Assembly (NCBI GenBank): GCA_035327585.1
Contig: DAOLDD010000017.1
Span: 1-64,000 of the forward strand
Source: JAMLJG01 sp035327585
GTDB taxonomy: Bacteria > Verrucomicrobiota > Kiritimatiellia > CAIVKH01
Length of the DNA: 64,000 nt
Reading direction: 5' to 3'
Part shown: one piece after another, positions 32,063-41,419 of the stretch
Position numbering within the stretch: the stretch's first letter is position 1
How the letters are laid out: every line of letters starts with the position of its first letter
Notes under the pieces: model-generated
The model's input: only the letters and a program-made list of their open reading frames with translations
Told to the model about the DNA's origin: nothing
The model's database searches: none
Program-made: the position numbers and the translations under genes

Positions 32063-34021
32063 CTAGAGCGCTTCCGACTTGGCCGGCTTCATGTCCATCA
32101 GCGGCTCGGAAATGTTCAGCCAGGGAATCTGACGCCGCGAGGGCATCGAGATCACCCAGTTGTCCTCGCCATCCTCCGAACGCGTCTGTTGCAGGCGATA
32201 CTGCTCCAGCGTGCCGTTGACTTGCGTGATCAGCATGTAGCTTTCCTGCGGGTTCGTCGGGTTCAACGCGATGGAAATATCCGGCGACCGGCCCAATCCC
32301 GTGAAGTGAATGACGGCATGCCCGCGCGGGCCCGGCTGCGCCTGGTAAGCAAAGGGGACGGGCACTTCAAAGGTGCCGTGGTTCTTGAACTGACCGAGCC
32401 AGAGGTTGCCGCTCATGATGACCGTGCGCGCCATCTGGGTTTTGTAGATCTGCCCGGAGCGTGTGCGCAGGATCAACGCGCTCAACGCGAAGTCAAAGCC
32501 CGGTTCGTCAAATTTCAGTCGATTCGGGTCCAGCGCGACAAATCGCAGGTGCTCGACGGGATCGGCTACATCGTCCGAGCCCTGAAGCAAAATGGCGCGC
32601 GAGTCCGTCGCCAGCATCGGGATGCGGCGCGTCAACTCGTCGAAGGCGAGATCGAAATCGGGGTTGTATTCCGACAGGCCGCTCATTTCGAGGAGGGGGC
32701 GCAGAAATTCCGGAGTCGCACGTGGCACCTCACGTATCGCCCCTTCGGATTGGCAGGTGGCGCGCTCCATGCGATCCAATCCGGCGGCAAACGATGCGTC
32801 GGGAATAAGCTCGACTAGATTCCCGTTGCCATCCGAGGAAACCAGCAGGCGATTGCCCCGGTCATCCCAAAGCACGGACTCAATCTGGCCGAGCCCTTCC
32901 GCGATGACCGTGACACTGTCGACCTCCGGATCAACGACGGAAACGCGGCCACTTTCCTCCGCTACCACGATGCGGCCATCCGGCAGCACGCATACCCCCT
33001 CGGGCGACTTGAACGTCGTCTGGCTCGCGCCTTCGCGCAGGAAGCGCGATTGCAGGTCGACCCAACCCAGCGTCCCCGTGATTTCGTCCGTATAGATGGC
33101 GAAATTTCCGTTCTTGGAGAATTTGACGTCCGCCAACCCCGACATCGGGCGCATGATCGGCACCCACCAGCGACCATCCGCGTCCCGGTAGACCAGCGCA
33201 CCCTGCACCATGCCGCCGCCGACCATATTCGCGGTCTGCGCCGTCGAACCGGTCAGAAGCAGTTCACCGGTATCGCGCACATCGATTCCTTCCCAGGCGA
33301 AGTCAGCGCCCTGGCCGGGCACGCGAATCACCTCGGTGGGTCCCACCTTGCCATTTTCATCAAGTTGGATCGCGAGAATACGCCCACCGCTGCGATCCTC
33401 GACGATGTGGAGACGCCCGAAGCGATCCATCGCGAGGCCTTCCGGTGATTTGATGGGACCGATCCGCTTCTGGATCGCTCCGTCCATCACGTACAGCCGC
33501 GTGTCCTGATCAATCACGGTGCGCATCCGGCCGCGCGGCGTAATCATCACAATGCGGTGCGCTTCCTCTTCCGCCACGAAAATATTTCCCGTGCGCGGAT
33601 CAATCGTGATGCCGTCCGGACTGGACAGACCGGATATAAACGTCTGGCGTCGGAAAGCGGGAACCGGCAATCCCTCGCGCGGCTTGGAGACCGTCACGGG
33701 CCCACTCCATTCGCTCACCACCTCCGGCGTGAGCGCAAGAACGTCGCGCTCGGTCGATTTCACCATCACATCGACCACGCTCGCCAGCCCGCCAGGACTG
33801 ATCGCGGCGAGTTTGGGAATCACATCCGAGGGTAGCGACTGGGGGATCACCACACGCGGCGTGGTTCTTGTCGAGGGGCCCCGACGGATGCTATCCCTCA
33901 TGCTCTCGGGCAGTTGTGGATTGGTCAAGAAGAACAACGCCGCGAACCCGAGGAAGGGCAGCGTCAGCATGCCGATCTGCGACCACAAATCGGGGTCGCG
34001 CCATTTGCTTACCTGCTTCAT
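32063..34021 (-). CDS. Membrane-anchored NHL/SMP-30-like beta-propeller protein
   Basis: 652 residues. One N-terminal membrane helix (about 18-34, MLTLPFLGFAALFFLTN) is followed by a Pro/Arg-rich stretch and a propeller of SMP-30/NHL type: FISGLSSPDGITIDPRTGNIFVAEEEAHRI, SPEGLAMDRFGRLHIVEDRSG, SPEGVCVLPDGRIVVAEESG and ESVLWDDRGNRLLVSSDGNG. The last 250 residues are a separate region with no family I can name. ATG 34021 is chosen because an earlier start would overlap aguA. It lies 20 nt after aguA and may belong to that operon. Exported side and ligand are unknown. Confidence 0.75.
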   Translation of the reverse strand: MKQVSKWRDPDLWSQIGMLTLPFLGFAALFFLTNPQLPESMRDSIRRGPSTRTTPRVVIPQSLPSDVIPKLAAISPGGLASVVDVMVKSTERDVLALTPEVVSEWSGPVTVSKPREGLPVPAFRRQTFISGLSSPDGITIDPRTGNIFVAEEEAHRIVMITPRGRMRTVIDQDTRLYVMDGAIQKRIGPIKSPEGLAMDRFGRLHIVEDRSGGRILAIQLDENGKVGPTEVIRVPGQGADFAWEGIDVRDTGELLLTGSTAQTANMVGGGMVQGALVYRDADGRWWVPIMRPMSGLADVKFSKNGNFAIYTDEITGTLGWVDLQSRFLREGASQTTFKSPEGVCVLPDGRIVVAEESGRVSVVDPEVDSVTVIAEGLGQIESVLWDDRGNRLLVSSDGNGNLVELIPDASFAAGLDRMERATCQSEGAIREVPRATPEFLRPLLEMSGLSEYNPDFDLAFDELTRRIPMLATDSRAILLQGSDDVADPVEHLRFVALDPNRLKFDEPGFDFALSALILRTRSGQIYKTQMARTVIMSGNLWLGQFKNHGTFEVPVPFAYQAQPGPRGHAVIHFTGLGRSPDISIALNPTNPQESYMLITQVNGTLEQYRLQQTRSEDGEDNWVISMPSRRQIPWLNISEPLMDMKPAKSEAL

Positions 34022-34040
34022 TTCGTTACGGCACAATACT

Positions 34041-35102
34041 TCATCGCGCGGAAGTTGCCGCGCGCGCGTGTTCACGGGTCAGGCAGTGCAGGGTGCCCAG
34101 CCCCCAGACCAGGTCGACGGCATGAATGCCGATCACCGGGCGGTCCGTGATCAGTTCGGACAAGACGCCCAGCGCGATGCGGTCGTTCGGATCATTAAAG
34201 GTCGGCACCAGGACCGCGGCATTGCAGATGTAGAAATTCGCATAACTCGCCGGCAGGCGCTGTCCTTTAAAATACAGCGGCGCGGGCATGGGGAGGGGAA
34301 TCGCTTCAAGCCGCGCCCCGTTTTCCAGGCGCATGTCCTTCACGCGCTCCCAGTTTTCCGCGAGCGGCCGGTGATTGGCATCCGCCGGATTGTCTTCCTT
34401 CACGAGGACCACCGTCGTCGGATTCACGAAGCGGCACAGATCGTCCACGTGTCCGTGCGTATCGTCGCCCGCGATGCCCTTGCCAAACCACAGCACGTTC
34501 GGCGCTCCAAAATAGCGCGCGAAAACACGCTGCCAATCGGCCTTGGAAAATCCCGGGTTCCGGCACTGGACCTCCTGGTCCATGAAACATTCTTCCGTCG
34601 TCAGCAGGGTACCGCATCCGTTGACATCGATGCCGCCGCCCTCCAGCACCACCCGGCGACCGCCCAGTTCCACCGGGATGCACGGCAGGCGCAGTGTGCG
34701 CGCCGCCTTCGCCGCGATGCCGTCATCCAGGCGCCAGTCGGGATACTTGGCCCACGCGTTAAACTGGTAATCGAGCACGGCGAGCGACTTCCCGCGTGCG
34801 CCCGTGCGGACCACCATCGGGCCGAAATCCCGCGTCCAGCCGCGATTCGTCGGCCACCGGAAAAACCGGATGCGCCCGGGCGGTACGCCGACGGCCTCCA
34901 ACACGCGTCGGGCGGACGCCTCATGCGCGGCGGATTTTACGATCAGGTGTACGTTCTCACCCGCCGCGATGTGACGCGCCATCTCGCCGAACACCCACGG
35001 GATCGGCGCGAATTTGCCCGGCCAGTCCGACGTATTGTGCGGCCAGCCCAGCCACGTCGCCTCGTGCGGTTCCCACTCGGCGGGATAAAGTGCGCGGGTC
35101 AT
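34041..35102 (-). CDS. aguA: Agmatine deiminase
   Basis: Hydrolyses agmatine to N-carbamoylputrescine. The 353 residues match the PAD_porph family: YPAEWEPHEATWLGWPHN, RFFRWPTNRGWTRDFGPMVV, VLEGGGIDVNGCGTLLTTEECF, GIAGDDTHGHVDDLCRFV (catalytic His/Asp), and YANFYICNAAVLVPTFNDPND with the catalytic Cys in TLHCLTREH. Start ATG 35102 lies 2 nt after aguB, a tight operon for putrescine synthesis from agmatine. Arginine decarboxylase is not in the window. Confidence 0.94.
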   Translation of the reverse strand: MTRALYPAEWEPHEATWLGWPHNTSDWPGKFAPIPWVFGEMARHIAAGENVHLIVKSAAHEASARRVLEAVGVPPGRIRFFRWPTNRGWTRDFGPMVVRTGARGKSLAVLDYQFNAWAKYPDWRLDDGIAAKAARTLRLPCIPVELGGRRVVLEGGGIDVNGCGTLLTTEECFMDQEVQCRNPGFSKADWQRVFARYFGAPNVLWFGKGIAGDDTHGHVDDLCRFVNPTTVVLVKEDNPADANHRPLAENWERVKDMRLENGARLEAIPLPMPAPLYFKGQRLPASYANFYICNAAVLVPTFNDPNDRIALGVLSELITDRPVIGIHAVDLVWGLGTLHCLTREHARAATSAR

Positions 35103-35104
35103 CG

Positions 35105-35983
35105 CTAATCCACGAAACGGCGGGTGAGATCGGCAAACGCGTCGATGCGGCGGTCGCGCAGGAACGGCCAGCCGCGCCGGACCTCCTCGATGCGCGCCGT
35201 ATCGGTTTCCACCACGAGGATTTCCTCCTTGTCCGTCGACGCCTCCGCCAGCACGACGCCAAACGGATCGCACACGAACGAGGTACCCCAGAATTCGAGG
35301 CCCGCCGCATCCGCGTCCGGCTTCTCGTGGCCGATCCGGTTCACTGAGGCCACATAGGTTCCGTTCGCGATCGCGTGTCCGCGCTGCACCGTGCGCCAGG
35401 CATCGCGCTGCGCCACGCCATGCTGCGCCTTCTCGTGCGGGTGCCAGCCGATTGCCGTCGGATAAAACAGCACGCCCGCCCCGCGCAGCGCCGTCAGGCG
35501 CGCCGCTTCCGGATACCACTGGTCCCAGCAGATCAACACGCCTACGCGGCCCGCGTTCGTGTCGAACGCCTGGAAGCCGAGGTCGCCCGGTGTGAAATAA
35601 AATTTCTCGTAGAAGCACGGATCATCCGGAATGTGCATCTTCCGGTACAGCCCTTGGACCACGCCAGTCGGGTCGAGCAGCGCCGCACTGTTGTGATAGA
35701 GGCCCGGTGCGCGTTTTTCAAAAATGGGCGCAATCACCGTCACGCCCGCCTTGCGCGCCGCGGCGCCGAGCGCCTGCGTCGACGGACCCGGCACCGGCTC
35801 CGCCCAATCGAATAGTGCCGCGTCCTCCTTCTGGCAGAAGTAGGGGGAGCGGTACATCTCCGGCAGGCAGACGAGCTGCGCGCCGCGCGCCGCCGCCTCC
35901 GCCACGAACTCCGCCGCCCGCCGCGTATTCTCGTCGGCATCCGCCGAACACCGCATCTGGACCAATCCGATTTTGCTTTTCAT
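35105..35983 (-). CDS. aguB: N-carbamoylputrescine amidase
   Basis: Nitrilase-superfamily enzyme making putrescine from N-carbamoylputrescine. The Glu-Lys-Cys triad is visible: LVCLPEMYRSPYF, YRKMHIPDDPCFYEKFYF and VLICWDQWYPEAARL. The 292 residues match the family length throughout, including GWHPHEKAQHG and GTSFVCDPFG. It is the first gene of the aguB-aguA unit; a tandem TTNCAACGTCTGTAA pair lies 33-78 bp upstream of its start. Confidence 0.95.
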   Translation of the reverse strand: MKSKIGLVQMRCSADADENTRRAAEFVAEAAARGAQLVCLPEMYRSPYFCQKEDAALFDWAEPVPGPSTQALGAAARKAGVTVIAPIFEKRAPGLYHNSAALLDPTGVVQGLYRKMHIPDDPCFYEKFYFTPGDLGFQAFDTNAGRVGVLICWDQWYPEAARLTALRGAGVLFYPTAIGWHPHEKAQHGVAQRDAWRTVQRGHAIANGTYVASVNRIGHEKPDADAAGLEFWGTSFVCDPFGVVLAEASTDKEEILVVETDTARIEEVRRGWPFLRDRRIDAFADLTRRFVD

Positions 35984-36015
35984 CGCGTTTGATTGTGCCG
36001 CATCGCCCCGAAAAG

Positions 36016-36061
36016 TTGCAACGTCTGTAAAAACTTTTTTTGGGGCTTACAACGTCTGTAA
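36016..36061. repeat. Tandem TTRCAACGTCTGTAA pair, aguB upstream region
   Basis: TTGCAACGTCTGTAA at 36016-36030 and TTACAACGTCTGTAA at 36047-36061, 31 bp apart. The spacer CTTTTTTTGGGGC is like that of the 15.25-kb pair. It marks the left edge of the accessory region. Confidence 0.7.
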
Positions 36062-36418
36062 AAACGTGCGCGGCGGGACCGTGCACCGGGAGGGGACCCA
36101 ACCTCCGGCGCACGACCGACCCCGCCCGCCGTGAAACCATAGCGCTCCACCCACGCTTCAAACTCCGAAGTGGGGTTTATGTCCCTGCCGCCACCCTCAG
36201 GAAGAGCCTCATCTTTTCAAGCAGCCACCACCAATCAGTACAAAGCCGACTTCACGGACGACCACTCGCCCTAATTTGTTGCCCGTCAAAACCTTCAGCC
36301 TTGCCACACAACCCATTCCGGCTACGCTAGCGCAAACCAAATCGCGGCCCAACTACGCCCCGCGACGTGCGGCCAATAGCACTTTGAGCACAACCGATAT
36401 GCGAGCGAGTAAACATTA
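36062..36418. other. Intergenic region at the left edge of the accessory island
   Basis: About 355 bp with no convincing gene; a 96-codon frame across it has no family pattern and spans the repeat pair. Composition drops toward lower GC on approach to the helicase gene. I see no integrase, tRNA or clear direct repeat. Confidence 0.5.
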
Positions 36419-39400
36419 ATGAGTCTTGCAAAAGAGCGACTATCCCAGACATTCAAATTCCTCAAAGAACTCAATGAGTTGAGGAATCCCGTAGCACGTG
36501 ATTTGTCGGGCTACGCGGAGGTGCTGCGCCTTGATGCTTGGCCCGTGCATCCTACCATCGTCGTGCGAAATGGCGACCGGGTAGATGAAGATGACGCCGA
36601 TGCCGAGGCGGAGATGGAACCACTCATCCGCATCCAACGCGCACGGCTCACGTCTTGTCCGAAACCACCCGGCGTGCTCGATGGCTGGCTGAAGCCGGGC
36701 TGGCAGGTGGCTGATGCGGAAACCGCAGTGCTTGAATCTCGAAACTTTTGGGATGACGAGGAAAAGACCGTCACCGTTGATTTCGCCGAAGATGACGACA
36801 GAGTTGCGGCCTTGAATGTTTGGAGTGTCGCGCGAGCGAAGTGGTGTGTGGCTGAACGACCAGCGATTGCGGCTCTGAAAGTATTCGAGCGGATTCACTC
36901 GCTCTGGAGCGTAATGCAGCGCGAGGGCGACCGTGTTGAACTCGTCTTGGCGGATGGGATGCTCGACGTACCATCGCAGTCGGTGCGGCATCCAGTATTG
37001 ATGCAGCGCGTGAATCTAGAGTTTGACCCAGCGGTGCCGGAGTTTCGCTTTTCGACGGGCACCGAGAAAGTGGAGTTGCATCGTGCGTTGCTCCGATTGG
37101 TGCCGAGTATCGAGGGGCGCATGATTGCGCACTTCGACAAGATCATGGAATCGCAGCCAGTAGAGCCGCTCGGTGGAGAGAGTGCCGCCGGTTTTTTCCG
37201 CCGTTTGGTGCAAGGACTTTTCAACGATGGTGAATTTCTCGACGAGAAAGCGCGCGGCGGTGCGGATGACCGACCGAGTATTTGGCGCGAGCCCGTGATT
37301 TTTCTCCGCGCTCGCAATGCTGGACTGAGCACGACGCTGGATAACATCATCGAGGATTTGGAAGACGAGGAAACCGAACCGCCGAAAGGGTTGTCGCGCA
37401 TCGTCGGTGTCGCAACTGATGAGGATGAGCCGGAACCGGGAGGAAGCGGCGACGGCGAGACGCGGCGCACACCGCCGGGGCCGACACCCGACATTCTTTT
37501 CAGCAAGCCAGCAAACGCGGAGCAGTATCAAATCGCGGAGCGATTGGCACAGTCGAATGCTGTGCTGGTGCAAGGCCCTCCGGGCACTGGCAAGACCCAT
37601 ACGATTGCCAACCTGCTTGGCTACTTGCTGGCACAAGGAAAGACGGTGCTCGTGACGGCGCACACCACAAAGGCGCTGCGCGTGTTACGACGGCAGGTGG
37701 ACGAGGCGCTGCAACCGTTGTGCTTGAGCGTGCTTGAGGGCGACGCTGACAGTCAGTCTCAGCTCTCGCGTGCGGCACAGGACATCGCCGACAGGCTCTC
37801 ACGCTCAAATGCGGCGAGCCTGCGACGCGAGGCCGGCTGGCTGCGCGATAAGCGGCGAAACATGCTGGACGTGGCGGCTGCATTGCGTCGACAACTTCGC
37901 GACGCGCGATTTAGCGAGGTGGAGGAGATCGTTCTCGGCGGCGAGGGATTGAGTCCTATTGAAGTTGCCAAACGTGTGAAGTCTGATGCCGAGCGTGACG
38001 GCTGGATTCCCGGCCCGCTTCAACCCGGTGTGATGTGCCCACTCACGGAATCTGAAGTTCACCAACTTTACGCGACAAATGCGACGCTCACGCCCTCGGA
38101 CGAAGCGCAGCTTTCAGTTTCGCAACCCGAACTCGCGGATTTGGTTTCGTTGGCAGACTTTCGTCTACTTGCAAACGAGCAGGCCAGTGCTGATTCACGC
38201 GCGCAAGCGCATCGCCCGGATTTGTGGTGCGATGGCGTTGCCGTTGGCTATGCCGCGTCAAAGCTTCAAGAACTTCATCAGCGCGTTTGTGCTGCAGCTG
38301 GCGTGCTCGCGGAAGGACAGAACTGGCTACGAGAAGTACTCTTCGCGGGATGGATGGGAGGCGACTTGTGCGGTGCATGGAATGATTTGCTCGCCGCTGC
38401 TCACGCGCTGGCGAATGAAGCGGGCACAGCGCATCGCCTCATCATGGAGCACGGGCCAGAGTTACCCGACGCTCAACCGGCGTCCGCAATGGCCGCAACA
38501 CTCGGCGCGATTGTCTCTCACCTAGAAACCGGTGGTTCGCTGGGATTGATGACCAAGCTGCGGCATCGAGAATGGCATCAACTAATTGACGGATGCCGAG
38601 TGGAAGACCGCGTGCCTATAACGCTGGATGAATTCCGCGCGCTGCGCGCGCTCGCACAGTTGAAGGAAAGCCGAGGCCGATTCGTCGCACGCTGGCGACG
38701 CGCAGTGGAAAGCCTCGACGGCCCGCGAATCGAGAGCCTAGCCAGTGCGCCCGAGCGTGCCGCGCAAGGTTACGCGGCGGAGATTCGCACCCGTTTGGAG
38801 TGGCGCGAAACCGTTTGGGAACCATTGATCGGCGAATTGCGTGACGTCGGATTCCTTTGGGATGAATGGCTGGCGGCACACCAGCCCATTGCTGGTGATC
38901 ATGGCGAATTAGCGAGAGTTCAATTGGCATCCCAAGGATTGCCAAGAGTTGTCGAGGCCAAGGCAGCCTTGCTCAGACAGGCTGAACTTTCGGCGGCCTT
39001 GCAAAACCAGCGCGCTTATCTCGCCGGATTCCCGCAGAGCGATGCCGCTTCGGTGTTGCTCACCGCGCAGGACTCGTGGGACGTGGAGAGTTATGAGGAA
39101 GCCTGTCGCGAACTCGCCCGGCTCGAAGGTTTGCGTGCCGCCTACGAAACTCGTCTCGCTTTACTCGCGCGCGTCGAGGATTTCGCGCCCGCGTGGTCAC
39201 ACGCCATCGTGCAACGGCAAAAGCCACACGACGGCGCGAAACCACCGGGCGACGCAACCGCAGCTTGGCGGTGGCGGCAGTGGCACCAGGACCTCGAAAG
39301 ACGAGCTGCGGTTTCGATTCCGGAACTTCAGGAACGGCTCGATAAGACAGATGACGAGTTACGCCGCGTGGCAGCGCAAATCATTGAGCACGAGACATGG

Positions 39401-40981
39401 GCCGCGCAGTGCGATCGGGTTGGATTGGCCGAGCAACTCGCTCTTCAAGGCTTCGTAAAGACACAAGGTAAAATTACGAAATCCCGCAGAGGAATTCGAG
39501 ACGCTGAAATGATGAGGGAAGCACGCCGACTTTTGGCTTCCGCGCGGCGTGCGGTGCCCGTGTGGATCATGCCGTTGAATCGGGTCTATGAGAGCTTCGA
39601 CCCTCGGGAGAGAGATAAAACGAATAAGAGCGTCTTCGATGTTGTAATTATTGATGAAGCGAGCCAGAGCGATGTTACGGCCCTCGCCGCCCTATATCTC
39701 GGTCATGAGCATGTGGTTGTAGGCGACAAGGAACAGGTCACGCCGGACGCAGTAATGCAGCGACTGGATGAAGTGTCGCGCGTCATCGCGACAGAACTAT
39801 CCGGCATTCCCAACGGGCATCTCTATGATGGCCAGACTTCGATCTATGACCTTGCGCAAACGGCGTTCGGCGGAGTGGTCGCGCTGCGTGAACATTTCCG
39901 CTGTGTACCGGAGATTATCCAATTCAGCAATCATCTCTCCTACAAAACCATTATTCCACTGCGCGAACCGCACTCCGCGCCGGTGAAGCCAGCGTTGGTC
40001 GCACATCGTGTGAACGGGTTTCGTGATGAGCGCGGCAAGACGAATGAAGTGGAGGCCGAGGAAATTGCATCGCTCGTCATCGCATGCCTCAACGAGCCGG
40101 ACTACGCGCGAAACGATTACGGACAGCCAACAACCTTTGGCGTGATTTCACTTCTCGGCGACGAGCAAGCACTGGGTATCGAGAACATCCTGCGGATTAG
40201 GCTCTCGCCGGATGTCTTCGCCAAGCATCGGTTGCTCTGCGGAAATGCAGCGCAATTTCAGGGAGACGAGCGCGATATTATTTTCCTCTCAATGGTGGAT
40301 GGTCCACCTGACGACGGTCAGCATCCCTCCTTGGGATTTGGGCCAAATGACCGCTACAAGAAGCGATACAACGTCGCCGTGAGCCGTGCTCGCAATCAGC
40401 TCTGGGTCGTCCATTCGATTGACCCCGACACCCATCTCAAAGGCGGCGACCTTCGCCGGCGGCTCATTGAGCACGCCCGAGATCCGCAGGCGCTTATGCG
40501 TGCGATGGAGGAACAGGGCAAGCGGACGGATTCCGTCTTTGAAAAGCTAGTGCTCCAACGCCTTATCAGCGCGGGCTATCGGGTGCATCCGCAGTGGCCC
40601 GTTGGTGCGCGCCGGATTGACCTCGTTGTTGAGGGCAAGACCGAGCGCCTCGCCGTCGAGTGCGACGGCGAGAGGTGGCACACACCTGAACAACTCCAGC
40701 AAGACCTCGAACGCCAATCCATTCTTGAACGTCTGGGGTGGAAATTCGTGCGTATCCGCGGAAGCCTTTTCTTTCGCGACCCCGACGCCGCGATGGCACC
40801 CGTCTTTGCCAGGCTGGCTCAGCTTGATATCGAACCAATAGGACCCCTATCGCCGATCCCGTCACCGGAGGGAACGCCGTTACTCGACCGAGTGAGGCGG
40901 CGCGCAGAGAGACTGCGAGCGCAATGGCTCGAAGAGAAGCATTCGAGCACTGAAGTGATGACGGGGGGGGGGCATAGATAA
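36419..40981 (+). CDS. SF1 helicase-PD-(D/E)XK nuclease fusion, probable antiphage defence protein
   Basis: 1520 residues. The first 380 are of unknown fold. The SF1 helicase core follows: Walker A LVQGPPGTGKTHT (Lys392), a VTAHTTKALRVL motif Ia, a long coiled insertion (about 470-1040), motif II VVIIDEASQSDV (Asp1079-Glu1080), motif III VVVGDKEQVTPD, and motif VI YNVAVSRARNQLWV (1317 on). The C-terminus is a Vsr/DUF559-like nuclease: FEKLVLQRLISAGYRV, ARRIDLVV (Asp1401), LAVECDGERWH (Glu1414, Asp1416) and RQSILERLGWKFVRIRG. Large single-gene helicase-nuclease fusions are known antiviral genes. Codon use is less GC-biased than that of the neighbours, suggesting transfer. A G10 tract lies at the 3' end. 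Confidence 0.85.
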   Translation: MSLAKERLSQTFKFLKELNELRNPVARDLSGYAEVLRLDAWPVHPTIVVRNGDRVDEDDADAEAEMEPLIRIQRARLTSCPKPPGVLDGWLKPGWQVADAETAVLESRNFWDDEEKTVTVDFAEDDDRVAALNVWSVARAKWCVAERPAIAALKVFERIHSLWSVMQREGDRVELVLADGMLDVPSQSVRHPVLMQRVNLEFDPAVPEFRFSTGTEKVELHRALLRLVPSIEGRMIAHFDKIMESQPVEPLGGESAAGFFRRLVQGLFNDGEFLDEKARGGADDRPSIWREPVIFLRARNAGLSTTLDNIIEDLEDEETEPPKGLSRIVGVATDEDEPEPGGSGDGETRRTPPGPTPDILFSKPANAEQYQIAERLAQSNAVLVQGPPGTGKTHTIANLLGYLLAQGKTVLVTAHTTKALRVLRRQVDEALQPLCLSVLEGDADSQSQLSRAAQDIADRLSRSNAASLRREAGWLRDKRRNMLDVAAALRRQLRDARFSEVEEIVLGGEGLSPIEVAKRVKSDAERDGWIPGPLQPGVMCPLTESEVHQLYATNATLTPSDEAQLSVSQPELADLVSLADFRLLANEQASADSRAQAHRPDLWCDGVAVGYAASKLQELHQRVCAAAGVLAEGQNWLREVLFAGWMGGDLCGAWNDLLAAAHALANEAGTAHRLIMEHGPELPDAQPASAMAATLGAIVSHLETGGSLGLMTKLRHREWHQLIDGCRVEDRVPITLDEFRALRALAQLKESRGRFVARWRRAVESLDGPRIESLASAPERAAQGYAAEIRTRLEWRETVWEPLIGELRDVGFLWDEWLAAHQPIAGDHGELARVQLASQGLPRVVEAKAALLRQAELSAALQNQRAYLAGFPQSDAASVLLTAQDSWDVESYEEACRELARLEGLRAAYETRLALLARVEDFAPAWSHAIVQRQKPHDGAKPPGDATAAWRWRQWHQDLERRAAVSIPELQERLDKTDDELRRVAAQIIEHETWAAQCDRVGLAEQLALQGFVKTQGKITKSRRGIRDAEMMREARRLLASARRAVPVWIMPLNRVYESFDPRERDKTNKSVFDVVIIDEASQSDVTALAALYLGHEHVVVGDKEQVTPDAVMQRLDEVSRVIATELSGIPNGHLYDGQTSIYDLAQTAFGGVVALREHFRCVPEIIQFSNHLSYKTIIPLREPHSAPVKPALVAHRVNGFRDERGKTNEVEAEEIASLVIACLNEPDYARNDYGQPTTFGVISLLGDEQALGIENILRIRLSPDVFAKHRLLCGNAAQFQGDERDIIFLSMVDGPPDDGQHPSLGFGPNDRYKKRYNVAVSRARNQLWVVHSIDPDTHLKGGDLRRRLIEHARDPQALMRAMEEQGKRTDSVFEKLVLQRLISAGYRVHPQWPVGARRIDLVVEGKTERLAVECDGERWHTPEQLQQDLERQSILERLGWKFVRIRGSLFFRDPDAAMAPVFARLAQLDIEPIGPLSPIPSPEGTPLLDRVRRRAERLRAQWLEEKHSSTEVMTGGGHR
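40963..40972 (+). repeat. G10 homopolymer tract at helicase 3' end
   Basis: Ten consecutive G within codons 1515-1518. As given, the frame stops 9 nt later at 40979. Deleting one G opens the frame to a TGA at 41070-41072, which overlaps the next ATG as ATGA. Adding one G gives an immediate TAG. Possible slippage site, or a homopolymer sequencing error. Confidence 0.75.
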
Positions 40982-41054
40982 AAGAATACCCAGCACGCGT
41001 GGGGCCAACGCTCTGCCACGCGTGGATCACGACTGGCTTTGGGCCTCTGAAAAA

Positions 41055-41062
41055 GGGGGGGG
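41055..41062 (+). repeat. G8 tract upstream of the zinc-ribbon gene
   Basis: Eight G just 6 nt before the ATG at 41069. It overlaps the only candidate Shine-Dalgarno (AAAGGGGG), so length change would alter ribosome binding distance. Confidence 0.6.
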
Positions 41063-41068
41063 CAATAA

Positions 41069-41419
41069 ATGAGTGTAATACCTGATTATCGAGACATCGT
41101 TGATCTACTTAAAAAAGGCGCAACACTAGAAGCACAGGAGAAGATAATGGAACTGCGGGTTGCCGCGTTATGTCTTCAGGAAGAAAACATCAAGTTGCGC
41201 GAGAAAGTAAGGGATTACGAACAAAGGGCTAACCTCGATTGGGATGGGCTTGTTTATTGGCTCAAACTCGATCAAGGGGAAACAGAAAGAACCGGGCCAT
41301 TCTGTCAGACCTGCCACGATGCCGATGGCAAGCTTTCACGCCTCCGGAAAAATCAAAGCATGAGTGGCCACCCAACTTGGTTTTGCTCGGTATGCGAGCG
41401 GGAATTCTACATCGAATAA
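41069..41419 (+). CDS. Small coiled-coil zinc-ribbon protein, accessory
   Basis: 116 residues. An acidic/amphipathic N-terminus (YRDIVDLLKKGATLEAQEKIMEL) leads to a predicted coiled coil (LQEENIKLREKVRDYEQRA) and a four-Cys zinc ribbon (FCQTCHDADGK then FCSVCEREF). No enzymatic domain is seen. Its codon use resembles the helicase gene, 88 bp upstream, and the G-tract arrangement suggests the two are expressed together. It may be an accessory subunit of the defence module, or simply another island gene. Confidence 0.7.
   Translation: MSVIPDYRDIVDLLKKGATLEAQEKIMELRVAALCLQEENIKLREKVRDYEQRANLDWDGLVYWLKLDQGETERTGPFCQTCHDADGKLSRLRKNQSMSGHPTWFCSVCEREFYIE

Noticed and set aside
36040..36330. 96-codon frame before the helicase
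   Set aside because: No Shine-Dalgarno, no family pattern, and it begins inside the tandem motif region.
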